From an uncultured Bacilli bacterium (GTDB lineage Bacteria; Bacillota_I; Bacilli_A; RF39; UBA660), in assembly GCA_934101445.1 (NCBI GenBank), contig CAKORQ010000040.1, positions 1 to 7,731 on the forward strand: DNA of 7,731 nucleotides, read 5' to 3'. The position numbers and the translations under genes are program-made. Below, in pieces: positions 1 to 5,454 of the stretch; within the stretch, counting starts at the first letter, position 1, and each line of letters starts with the position of its first letter. Below the pieces are notes generated by a model. The model did not search any database, was not told the DNA's origin, and worked only from the letters and a program-made list of their open reading frames with translations.

Positions 1-1398
1 AGTAGTTGGAGTCCCGTAGATGAAGGCTATACAACTTTACATGATGCGATACTGGCTAATGAATATCAAAGTAGTCCTGAAGTAGCAATTAAAAAGATAG
101 AAGCCAAGGGAACACCAGATTTAAGTCAACCAGCGCCGAACATTACTTGGAAAGAACAAATAGATGATAAGACTTATCAAGTTGATTTTCAAAAAGCATC
201 TTCGGAAATGTTGGGCATTGATAATTATACTTCTGAACTGCAGAATTCTGATACAAAGCTTAAAGTATATACTAATTATAGGTTTGACAGTAGTAATGGG
301 TCTTACCATTTGACGGATTTAATTATTGCGGATCCTACAGAATTAGATTTTAATAATAACGATTATTATATTATAACTGATGCTATATTTTTTGATGGTG
401 AGAAAATTGTTTCTACATCTTATGAAAATGGCTACTATATCTATAAAATAAAATCGGCAACAAAAAAGATAATTGCCAAAAATATTAATGAAATAGAGTA
501 TAAAGTAACCAATTACAGTTTAAATGTTGAAACCTATAAGCAAAAAGAAATTGAGGATGATACTTCATCGAAGGGCGTTTATCAAGACATTGATGATTAT
601 GGGATAACATATTATTATCGTGGAAATGTGAATAATAATAATGTTTTGTTTGCAGGATTTTATTGGCAAATTATAAGGATAAATGGTGATGGAACAATTA
701 GACTTTTATATAATGGTCAAGGAGACAATGATAATAAATCTATTAATTATATTTCAAAATCAACTTTTAATATAAATAATAATAGTATTGCCTATGTTGG
801 TTATATGTATGGTAATGATATTAGTAGTTATGAAAACGCTAAGAAAAACGAGAAAAACTCAACTATAAAAAATAATGTAGATGCTTGGTATGCTAATAAC
901 TTAAAAAATACTTTATATGAACAATATTTGGCAGATACTGGTTATTGTAGTGATAGAACTTTACCTTCCATAGTTCAAGGCAATGATATTATATTAAATC
1001 CAAGGCATAGAATTTATAATCTTAAAACAGCTACTTTTAAATGCAGTGATATTGATAATGACCTTTTTACTACTAAAAATGGTGCTATTGGCAATAAGGC
1101 TTTAATTTATCCAATTGGTTTAATAACCAGTGATGAAATAATGTATTCTGGCTTAACATCAAATAGTTTAAATACTTTGGCATATACATATTCTTCAAAT
1201 ACTTATTGGACGATGTCTCCTTCTTATCAAAGCAAAATTGAGGGTACATATTTGTTTTCTGTGGATAATCTTCTATCAGGTGGTGCCTGGTCGCGATATT
1301 CTTATGGAATAAGACCTGTCATTAATTTAAGAGCAGATGTTGAAATCACAGGGGGAATAGGTACTAAAAATAGTCCTTATGTTATAAAAACTAATTAA
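1..1398 (+). CDS. Probable secreted/surface protein, 5'-truncated, with C-terminal DUF6273-like domain
   Basis: The reading frame is open from base 1 to the TAA at 1396-1398 (465 codons), so the true start lies upstream of the window. An internal ATG at 208 is not credible because coding continues through it. The C-terminal part has features I recognise from large paralogous families in uncultured Firmicutes: a YWQIIRINGDGTIRLLYNG core at about 661-717, a two-cysteine stretch (GYCSDR near 940, FKCSD near 1040), YPIGLITSDE near 1110, YWTMSPS near 1205, and a closing GIRPVINL...GGIGTKNSPYVI segment near 1306-1389. Such domains usually sit on exported proteins with an N-terminal signal or prepilin-like segment, which would be outside the window. 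The N-terminal visible part (TLHDAILANEY near 34-66) also recurs in these proteins. No transmembrane or LPXTG-type anchor is visible at the C terminus. Function is unknown; binding or adhesion is only a guess, and the domain name is from memory. Confidence 0.72.
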   Translation, partial: SSWSPVDEGYTTLHDAILANEYQSSPEVAIKKIEAKGTPDLSQPAPNITWKEQIDDKTYQVDFQKASSEMLGIDNYTSELQNSDTKLKVYTNYRFDSSNGSYHLTDLIIADPTELDFNNNDYYIITDAIFFDGEKIVSTSYENGYYIYKIKSATKKIIAKNINEIEYKVTNYSLNVETYKQKEIEDDTSSKGVYQDIDDYGITYYYRGNVNNNNVLFAGFYWQIIRINGDGTIRLLYNGQGDNDNKSINYISKSTFNINNNSIAYVGYMYGNDISSYENAKKNEKNSTIKNNVDAWYANNLKNTLYEQYLADTGYCSDRTLPSIVQGNDIILNPRHRIYNLKTATFKCSDIDNDLFTTKNGAIGNKALIYPIGLITSDEIMYSGLTSNSLNTLAYTYSSNTYWTMSPSYQSKIEGTYLFSVDNLLSGGAWSRYSYGIRPVINLRADVEITGGIGTKNSPYVIKTN

Positions 1399-1417
1399 AT
1401 ATTTTCTTAAAAACAAT

Positions 1418-1433
1418 GACAACCTTTGTCGAA
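1418..1433. promoter_or_regulatory. 0A-box-like site within a small inverted repeat
   Basis: GACAA-CCT-TTGTC (1418-1430) is a perfect 5-bp inverted repeat. Its right half continues as TTTGTCGAA (1425-1433), containing the TGTCGAA core of the Spo0A binding site. It lies just upstream of the predicted -35 region of the promoter at 1438-1466 and is centred about 55 nt before the ATG of the small ORF. There is no U-tract after the hairpin, so it is not a convincing terminator. That Spo0A binds here is inference; the same 9-mer in reverse orientation occurs twice near 4840. Confidence 0.4.
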
Positions 1434-1437
1434 TTAA

Positions 1438-1466
1438 ATGTAAAAATACTAAGAAAATGCTATGAT
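1438..1466 (+). promoter_or_regulatory. Promoter for small ORF and gpsB (extended -10)
   Basis: TGCTATGAT at 1458-1466 is an extended -10 element (TG-n-TATGAT). The matching -35 position (ATGTAA, 1438-1443, 17-bp spacer) is weak, as is common with an extended -10. The predicted start is near 1473, giving a very short leader before the ribosome site at 1472-1478. It would transcribe the 34-codon ORF and then gpsB. Confidence 0.5.
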
Positions 1467-1483
1467 TAGTTAAGGTGATTATA

Positions 1484-1588
1484 ATGAATTTAATAAATAA
1501 TAATGCTTTATTTAATAGTTTAATTAAAGAAGTAGATGATTTAAGACTTGCAGTGTGTCTTGACAAGGTAAAGAAAAATAATATATAA
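1484..1588 (+). CDS. Small ORF (34 aa), hypothetical, immediately upstream of gpsB
   Basis: ATG at 1484 to TAA at 1586-1588 encodes a 34-residue peptide (MNLINNNALF...VKKNNI). An AAGGTGA ribosome site (1472-1478) lies 5 nt upstream and a good extended -10 lies before that, which is why I think it is translated. The peptide is polar and shows no signal sequence or membrane helix. The stretch LFNSLIKEVDDLR looks like an amphipathic helix. It vaguely recalls the start of YlbF/YmcA-type proteins, but there is no room for the rest of such a gene before gpsB 24 nt downstream. It may be a small protein, a leader peptide that couples translation to gpsB, or the remnant of a longer gene. No function can be assigned. 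Confidence 0.45.
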   Translation: MNLINNNALFNSLIKEVDDLRLAVCLDKVKKNNI

Positions 1589-1612
1589 TTAATCTTGTAG
1601 GAAGGGATAATT

Positions 1613-1945
1613 ATGAATAACAGTAAAATAGTTCTAACTACTCAAGATATAGTTAATAAAGAATTTACTATTGAACCAAAAGGGTTTAAACCACAAGAAG
1701 TTGATGGTTTTTTAGATATCGTTATTAAAGACTATGTAGCCTTTGATAAAGAAATAAAAAAATTACGCAAGGAACTTGCTAGTTTAAATGAAGAAAATAG
1801 TCGTCTTCGTGGTGAGGTAAGAAGGTTAAAGGATTTAGAAACTATTCGTGATGAAGACAGTAGGACCCAAACTCCTGTTAATAATGTTGACCTTCTAAGA
1901 AGAATTAGTCAATTAGAAAAAATTGTTTACGGAAAAAGTGAATAA
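1613..1945 (+). CDS. gpsB: GpsB, cell-division/wall-synthesis coordinator (DivIVA family)
   Basis: The 110-residue product matches GpsB in length and layout. A DivIVA-like N-terminal region reads LTTQDIVNKEF (8-18) and then KGFKPQEVDGFLDIVIKDY (23-41). A heptad-rich coiled coil follows to about residue 75, then a polar linker, then the short conserved C-terminal helix NVDLLRRISQLEKIVYG (91-107) that forms the trimerisation domain in the family. GpsB is a cytoplasmic, membrane-associated adaptor that docks on penicillin-binding proteins and moves wall synthesis between the lateral wall and the septum. The start is set by AGGAAGGG (1599-1606), 6 nt before the ATG. The RNase P RNA follows directly, an order also found in Bacillus subtilis. 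Confidence 0.93.
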   Translation: MNNSKIVLTTQDIVNKEFTIEPKGFKPQEVDGFLDIVIKDYVAFDKEIKKLRKELASLNEENSRLRGEVRRLKDLETIRDEDSRTQTPVNNVDLLRRISQLEKIVYGKSE

Positions 1946-1952
1946 TTAATAA
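1923..1952 (+). promoter_or_regulatory. Putative rnpB promoter inside the gpsB 3' end
   Basis: TTGTTT (1923-1928) and TTAATA (1946-1951) are separated by 17 bp and predict a start near 1958-1960. That is where the first base of the RNase P P1 helix lies (1960). The -10 is a modest match, so the main support is its position relative to the RNA 5' end. Confidence 0.45.
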
Positions 1953-1959
1953 CAAAAAA

Positions 1960-2315
1960 TAACTTAGAAAGACAAATGCTGGTATATTTATTATACTTGA
2001 GGAAAGTCCGTGCTTACATAGACCTGAAATGGCTATAGGGTTCGTTGCTAAGGCCAATAACCTTAGGCAGTTTTTAACTGACGGCGTCGAGGTAACCTGT
2101 TAAATGGTTATATTAGACATAAAGTGCCAAAGAGACGAGTTACTTTAGAAATAAAGTAGGTGGAACGTGGTAAACCCCGCGAGTAAGAAATCCAAATTTG
2201 GTAGGAGAGTTTCTACAAAGGAAACAAACGGCGTAGAAAAGTTTATACATATTTGTATAGATTAGATAAATATTTGTCACTAGCGCGCTAGTACAGAACA
2301 CGGCTTACTAAGTTA
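1960..2315 (+). ncRNA. rnpB: RNase P RNA, bacterial type B
   Basis: This is the catalytic RNA of RNase P, which matures tRNA 5' ends together with the RnpA protein. Diagnostic blocks are all present and in order: GAGGAAAGTCCGTGCT (1999-2014, P4 5' strand region), AAAGTGCCA (about 2121-2129), GTGGAACGTGGTAAACCCC (around 2160-2178, with the L15 GGT that pairs with the tRNA 3' CCA), a TCCAAATTTGGTAGGAG block (2190-2206) typical of B-type molecules, and ACAGAACACGGCTTAC (2293-2308, P4 3' strand). The ends are fixed by P1: TAACTTAG (1960-1967) pairs perfectly with CTAAGTTA (2308-2315). The length of about 356 nt is slightly below that of B. subtilis. A palindromic ACTAGCGCGCTAGT (2279-2292) lies where P19 is expected. 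Gene order gpsB-rnpB is shared with Bacilli. Confidence 0.96.
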
Positions 2316-2322
2316 TTTTTTT
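2308..2322 (+). terminator. P1 helix plus U-tract ending rnpB
   Basis: The 3' strand of P1 is followed directly by TTATTTTTTT (2313-2322). P1 pairing with its distant 5' strand, followed by the U-run, could end the RNA, though the stem is not a local hairpin. It may be leaky and allow read-through into rodZ, for which I see no separate clear promoter. Confidence 0.4.
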
Positions 2323-2347
2323 AAATTTTAAAAGGAAGTGAATTATC

Positions 2348-2830
2348 TTGAACGGAATAGGCCTGATGCTTAGAGGTGCAAGAGAAGAAAATGGTGTATC
2401 TTTAGAAGAAGCAAGTGAGGATTTGAAGATTAAGCCCGCCATTCTTTATAATATTGAAGAAGGTAATATGGGCTGTTTTAAAGATATCTTTATCTTAAAA
2501 GATTATTTAAAAGATTACGCAAAATATTTGGGAATAGACCCAACTAAAACGGTTGATAAATTTAATGAATTTATGTTTGAAAAAACCAGTAAGATTCCTG
2601 TTGAGGAAATTGAAAAGCAAATTATGGAAAAAAATAAGGAAGAAGCCTTACTTAAATCCAGAGTAGCCAGTCCTTATACAGATACTAGTTATCGTTATAA
2701 GAAAAAGAGTATTGCCATTCTTTATTTATTAGTAATTGCTTTAGTGGCCCTTGTTATATTTTGGTCAGTTAAACAAGTAACTGTTGGTCGAATGGTAACA
2801 ACAACGGCTAGTCAAGTGGAAGGAAGATAA
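2348..2830 (+). CDS. rodZ: RodZ-like helix-turn-helix membrane protein
   Basis: This 160-residue protein has the N-terminal half of RodZ. It carries an Xre-type helix-turn-helix domain (about 3-68) with the family signature LRGAREENGVSLEEASEDLKI, the Leu-Lys-Asp-Tyr-containing helix (LKDYLKDYAKYLGID, 50-64), a charged juxtamembrane region, and one transmembrane helix (about 121-140). In rod-shaped bacteria RodZ binds MreB through the HTH and links it to the elongation machinery. Here only about 20 residues lie beyond the membrane, so the usual long extracellular beta domain is absent. The start is TTG at 2348, 7 nt after the GGAAGTG ribosome site (2334-2340); the next candidate, an ATG at 2366, has no such site and would cut into the first HTH helix. 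pgsA follows after 2 nt, as in B. subtilis (ymfM-pgsA). Confidence 0.85.
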   Translation: MNGIGLMLRGAREENGVSLEEASEDLKIKPAILYNIEEGNMGCFKDIFILKDYLKDYAKYLGIDPTKTVDKFNEFMFEKTSKIPVEEIEKQIMEKNKEEALLKSRVASPYTDTSYRYKKKSIAILYLLVIALVALVIFWSVKQVTVGRMVTTTASQVEGR

Positions 2831-2832
2831 CT

Positions 2833-3429
2833 ATGAATTTACCTAATAAATTAACTTTAGGACGTATATTTTTATCAATAATTATTTTATTATTGTTAGG
2901 TTGTCCAGTTTATATGTTTGGTTTTAGTTGGCCAGAATATTTACTTGGTGGTAAAATTGTTATCAAACTTAATTACATTATAGCGGGTATCTTGTTTGTA
3001 ATTGCCTCCCTAACTGATATGTTAGATGGCAAGATTGCTCGTAAGTATAATATGGTTACAGATTTTGGTAAAATGATGGATGCCATTGCTGATAAAGTGC
3101 TTGTAAATGGGGTTTTAATACTTCTTGCTTACAATCATAATTTGCCAGTAATTGTGCCTGTAGTTGTTATTTTAAGAGATACTGTGGTTGATGCTATTAA
3201 AATGGCCAGTGGGGCGAAGGGCAAAGTAGTCGCAGCCTCGATGGCTGGTAAGGTTAAAACGGCTTGTATGATGGTTGGCTTAACTTTAGTATTATTTAGT
3301 AATATTCCTTTTGAATTTTTCGGTATCGGAGTGGGTAAGGGATTAGTCTTACTGGCTACTTGTTTATCCGTTTATTCAGGATTAGAATATTATATTGTTA
3401 ATAAAGATTTAATTTTTAAAGAAGTTTAA
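2833..3429 (+). CDS. pgsA: CDP-diacylglycerol--glycerol-3-phosphate 3-phosphatidyltransferase
   Basis: PgsA makes phosphatidylglycerolphosphate from CDP-diacylglycerol and glycerol-3-phosphate, the committed step to phosphatidylglycerol and cardiolipin. The 198-residue product has the complete CDP-alcohol phosphotransferase signature: D65-G66-x2-A69-R70-x8-G79-x3-D83-x3-D87, preceded by D62. It also has the typical N terminus MNLPNKLTLGRI and several hydrophobic helices of this integral membrane enzyme. An extra hydrophobic/polar loop at about 25-45 is within family variation. The gene starts 2 nt after the rodZ stop, with its ribosome site (AGGAAG, 2821-2826) inside rodZ, so the two are probably translationally coupled. 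A homologous synthase of the same superfamily is possible, but the motif, length and rodZ neighbour favour PgsA. Confidence 0.92.
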   Translation: MNLPNKLTLGRIFLSIIILLLLGCPVYMFGFSWPEYLLGGKIVIKLNYIIAGILFVIASLTDMLDGKIARKYNMVTDFGKMMDAIADKVLVNGVLILLAYNHNLPVIVPVVVILRDTVVDAIKMASGAKGKVVAASMAGKVKTACMMVGLTLVLFSNIPFEFFGIGVGKGLVLLATCLSVYSGLEYYIVNKDLIFKEV

Positions 3430-3437
3430 TTTATGGG

Positions 3438-3465
3438 GGTACTTGTTTTTGCAAGTATCTTTTCT
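3438..3465 (+). terminator. Weak hairpin with T-rich tail between pgsA and murC
   Basis: GGTACTTG (3438-3445) pairs with CAAGTATC (3452-3459), including one G-U pair, around a T-rich loop, and CTTTTCT follows. It could be a weak intrinsic terminator or attenuator between pgsA and murC. The tail is interrupted by C, so partial read-through to murC is likely. Confidence 0.4.
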
Positions 3466-3481
3466 AATAGAAGGAGAATTT

Positions 3482-4783
3482 ATGAAATATTTTTGTGTGG
3501 GAATTAAAGGAAGTGGGATGTCTACTTTAGCCCAAATTTTAAGTGATTTAGGACATACTGTAGCCGGATATGATGATAATAAAAATCATACCTTTACGGA
3601 GGAAGGCTTAATCAAAAGAAACATTCCTATTTATTATGATCAAGAGCATCCTATCGATAAAGAAATGATTGTAACTTATTCTAAGGCTTTTAGTCTTAGT
3701 CATCCGGAATTAGTGTTTTTAAAACAGGAAGGATTAGAGTTTGTAGAATATAATGAACTTTTAGGTAGATTAACAAGAGAATTTGAAACAATTGGCGTTT
3801 CAGGGACACATGGGAAGACTACTACTTCAACTATGATTACGGATATTCTAAAAGATAAGGGAGTTAATTATTTTATCGGCGATGGCTCAGGCTATGCAAA
3901 GCGAGATAATAAATTATTTGTTATTGAATCCTGTGAATTTAAAAGACATTTCTTATCTTATAATCCTTATCTAGCAATTGTTACTAATATTGAGTTAGAA
4001 CATACAGAATGTTATGCGGGACTTGAAGATATTATTGAAACCTTTAATAAATTTATAAATAAGGCTAAAATCGTAGTAGCCTGTGGAGATGATAAAAATG
4101 TTTTGAAGTTAAAGACTGCTAATAAGATTTATTATTATGGGTTTAAAACCAATAATGATATTTATGCTACTAATATTACGATGAATGTAGCGGGTAGTGA
4201 TTTTGATGTTTTTTATAACCAGAATTTTTTAGGACATTTTCATATGCCTTTAGTAGGCAATCATATGATATTAAATGCTTTGGCCAGTATTTTGGTGGGG
4301 CTTTTATACAATGTGGATTTGATAACGATTAAAAATACTTTAAATAATTTTGCAACGCCAAAACGTCGTTTTAAAGAAACTATAGTCGGGGATAATATTA
4401 TGATAGATGATTATGCTCATCATCCAACGGAAATTCTAAAAACCATTGAAGCCGCTCGTATTAAGTATCCTGATAAAAAAATAGTTGCTATTTTTAAACC
4501 TAATACTTATTCTCGAACTTTAGCCTTAAAAGATGATTTTATTAAAGTATTAAGTACTGCAAATGAGGCTTATATTACCCCAATTGATTGTAACAGGGAG
4601 AAACAAAGTGATTATCCCAATATTTCTAGTGAGGATTTAGTTAGCAAGATACCTAATGGGCATTTACTTAATGATAGGGATATAGCAGTCCTTACAAAGT
4701 ATCATGATAGTGTCCTAGTATTTATGAGTTGTGCTAATATTTATACCTTAGAAGATAAATATAAGGAACTTGTTAGTAAATAA
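3482..4783 (+). CDS. murC: UDP-N-acetylmuramate--L-alanine ligase
   Basis: MurC is the cytoplasmic ATP-dependent ligase that adds L-alanine to UDP-MurNAc, the first step of stem-peptide assembly. The 433-residue protein shows the three Mur-ligase domains. The N-terminal Rossmann-type UDP-binding domain has GIKGSGMS (7-14). The central ATPase has the P-loop GVSGTHGKTTT (105-115), ESCEFKRHFL (149-158; Bacilli MurC proteins have EACEYRRHFL here) and TNIELEHTECY (168-178). The C-terminal domain has RRFKE (295-299), DDYAHHPTEI (309-318) and FKPNTYSRT (338-346). The start is the ATG at 3482, 3 nt after AAGGAGAA (3471-3478). A longer frame from a TTG at 3443 would begin inside the upstream hairpin and has no ribosome site. 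The usual GAGD-type segment near the C terminus reads SCAN (416-419). Other Mur ligases are excluded by the MurC-specific central motifs. Confidence 0.95.
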   Translation: MKYFCVGIKGSGMSTLAQILSDLGHTVAGYDDNKNHTFTEEGLIKRNIPIYYDQEHPIDKEMIVTYSKAFSLSHPELVFLKQEGLEFVEYNELLGRLTREFETIGVSGTHGKTTTSTMITDILKDKGVNYFIGDGSGYAKRDNKLFVIESCEFKRHFLSYNPYLAIVTNIELEHTECYAGLEDIIETFNKFINKAKIVVACGDDKNVLKLKTANKIYYYGFKTNNDIYATNITMNVAGSDFDVFYNQNFLGHFHMPLVGNHMILNALASILVGLLYNVDLITIKNTLNNFATPKRRFKETIVGDNIMIDDYAHHPTEILKTIEAARIKYPDKKIVAIFKPNTYSRTLALKDDFIKVLSTANEAYITPIDCNREKQSDYPNISSEDLVSKIPNGHLLNDRDIAVLTKYHDSVLVFMSCANIYTLEDKYKELVSK

Positions 4784-4789
4784 GAAATT

Positions 4790-4826
4790 AATTCTTAAAG
4801 TTTAAATAACTTCGAGAATTTTTTTT
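4790..4826 (+). terminator. Rho-independent terminator after murC
   Basis: AATTCTTAAAGTT (4790-4802) pairs with AACTTCGAGAATT (4808-4820) across a TAAAT loop, with one G-U pair and one A-C mismatch in a 13-bp stem. A run of eight T residues (4819-4826) follows. It lies 7 nt after the murC stop codon and isolates the cell-wall block from the next gene. Confidence 0.8.
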
Positions 4827-4833
4827 AATATTT

Positions 4834-4856
4834 AAAATTCGACAAAATTCGACAAA
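4834..4856. promoter_or_regulatory. Tandem 0A-box-like operator (two TTCGACAAA sites, 10-bp period)
   Basis: The 10-mer AAAATTCGAC occurs twice in direct succession (4834-4843 and 4844-4853), followed by AAAT. This gives two TTCGACAAA sites at 4838-4846 and 4848-4856 on the same DNA face. The reverse complement, TTTGTCGAA, contains the TGTCGAA core of the Spo0A box. The downstream copy supplies the likely -35 (TCGACA, 4849-4854), the position used at Spo0A-controlled sigma-A promoters. No spo0A gene is in view, so the regulator's identity is inferred. Confidence 0.5.
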
Positions 4857-4878
4857 TAATTCTTATCTTGTGTAATAT
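4849..4878 (+). promoter_or_regulatory. Promoter of the 155-aa unknown gene
   Basis: TCGACA (4849-4854) as -35 and TAATAT (4873-4878) as -10 are 18 bp apart and predict a start near 4885, only about 13 nt before the ATG. An overlapping TATTAT (4876-4881) is an alternative -10. The -35 is embedded in the second TTCGACAAA site, so a bound protein would directly affect RNA polymerase. Confidence 0.5.
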
Positions 4879-4897
4879 TATATAACTGGTGATAAAA

Positions 4898-5365
4898 ATG
4901 TTAGAAGAAGCCTTAAAGGTATTTGGAATAGATTCAGTATGTAGTGTTATAGATTTAGATCTTATTTATAAAAAGATGGTAAGAAAAAATTATGAAGAAA
5001 ACTTTCCCTATAATAAAGAAATAGGAGAGATGAATGTTAGACTTTATGAATGGTCTTATCAAATAATTTTGCCTTTTGCTATTGGAAAAGAGTTAAATAT
5101 TTTAAATAGTAGTTATCTTGATTTAGCCACTTTAAAAATATTAATAGTTTTACAAAAGTTAGGATTAGATTCTAAAAAGGCTAAAAAATTATATGAATTT
5201 GATAAAGTTTTAGGATATAGGGAATCATTTTTTGATTGGTGTGTAGAAGAATTAATAAAAAAAGATTTAATTCCTATAAGTGATGTAAATAGGGGCCTTT
5301 TAGAAGAATATTATAATTATTTAAAGGAAAATAATAGATTAAAATTAGAATTAAAAAAAATTTAA
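4898..5365 (+). CDS. Hypothetical 155-aa protein, possibly with a degenerate J-like N-terminal region
   Basis: I do not recognise this protein. It is soluble and largely helical, with no signal peptide or membrane segment. Residues about 20-57 (DLDLIYKKMVRKNYEEN... through EMNVRLYEWSYQII) follow the helix II-loop-helix III pattern of a J domain (YxKLVxKxHPDN...INEAYEVI), but YEE stands where HPD should be. If that likeness is real, it could not stimulate DnaK in the usual way. The C-terminal 80 residues are Leu/Lys/Glu-rich helices ending in a basic tail. The start is ATG 4898, preceded by GGTGA (4888-4892). An in-frame GTG at 4889 overlaps that ribosome site and is not used here. It is a separate transcription unit: murC's terminator is upstream and the tandem TTCGACAAA promoter drives it. 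Codon use matches its neighbours. Confidence 0.7.
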   Translation: MLEEALKVFGIDSVCSVIDLDLIYKKMVRKNYEENFPYNKEIGEMNVRLYEWSYQIILPFAIGKELNILNSSYLDLATLKILIVLQKLGLDSKKAKKLYEFDKVLGYRESFFDWCVEELIKKDLIPISDVNRGLLEEYYNYLKENNRLKLELKKI

Positions 5366-5419
5366 AAATAGAGAAATATTATCAAAGATAAAAATAAAGA
5401 TTTAATTATTCTGAAACTA

Positions 5420-5428
5420 TGATATACT
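5420..5428 (+). promoter_or_regulatory. Extended -10 promoter of the 131-aa gene
   Basis: TGATATACT is a near-perfect extended -10 (TG-n-TATACT). The -35 region about 17 bp upstream (ATTTAA, 5400-5405) is poor. The predicted start is near 5435, directly before the AAAGAGG ribosome site (5437-5443), so this gene is probably transcribed independently of the gene at 4898. I see no clear terminator in 5366-5400. Confidence 0.55.
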
Positions 5429-5454
5429 AGTTTTAGAAAGAGGTCTGGGATAAT

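Noticed and set aside
121..309. - strand open frame of 62 codons
   Set aside because: It lies wholly inside the conserved + strand surface-protein frame and has no start signals.
1327..1566. - strand open frame of 79 codons
   Set aside because: It crosses the end of the surface protein, the promoter and the small ORF; composition looks random and no ribosome site is present.
2279..2292. 14-bp perfect palindrome ACTAGCGCGCTAGT as an operator or restriction-related site
   Set aside because: It lies where a hairpin (P19) of the RNase P RNA is expected and is explained by RNA structure.
3443..3481. Upstream TTG start extending MurC by 13 residues
   Set aside because: It begins inside the hairpin, lacks a ribosome site, and the ATG at 3482 has AAGGAGAA and the canonical MurC N terminus.
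4889..4897. GTG start for the 155-aa protein
   Set aside because: The GTG is itself part of the GGTGA ribosome site of the ATG at 4898.
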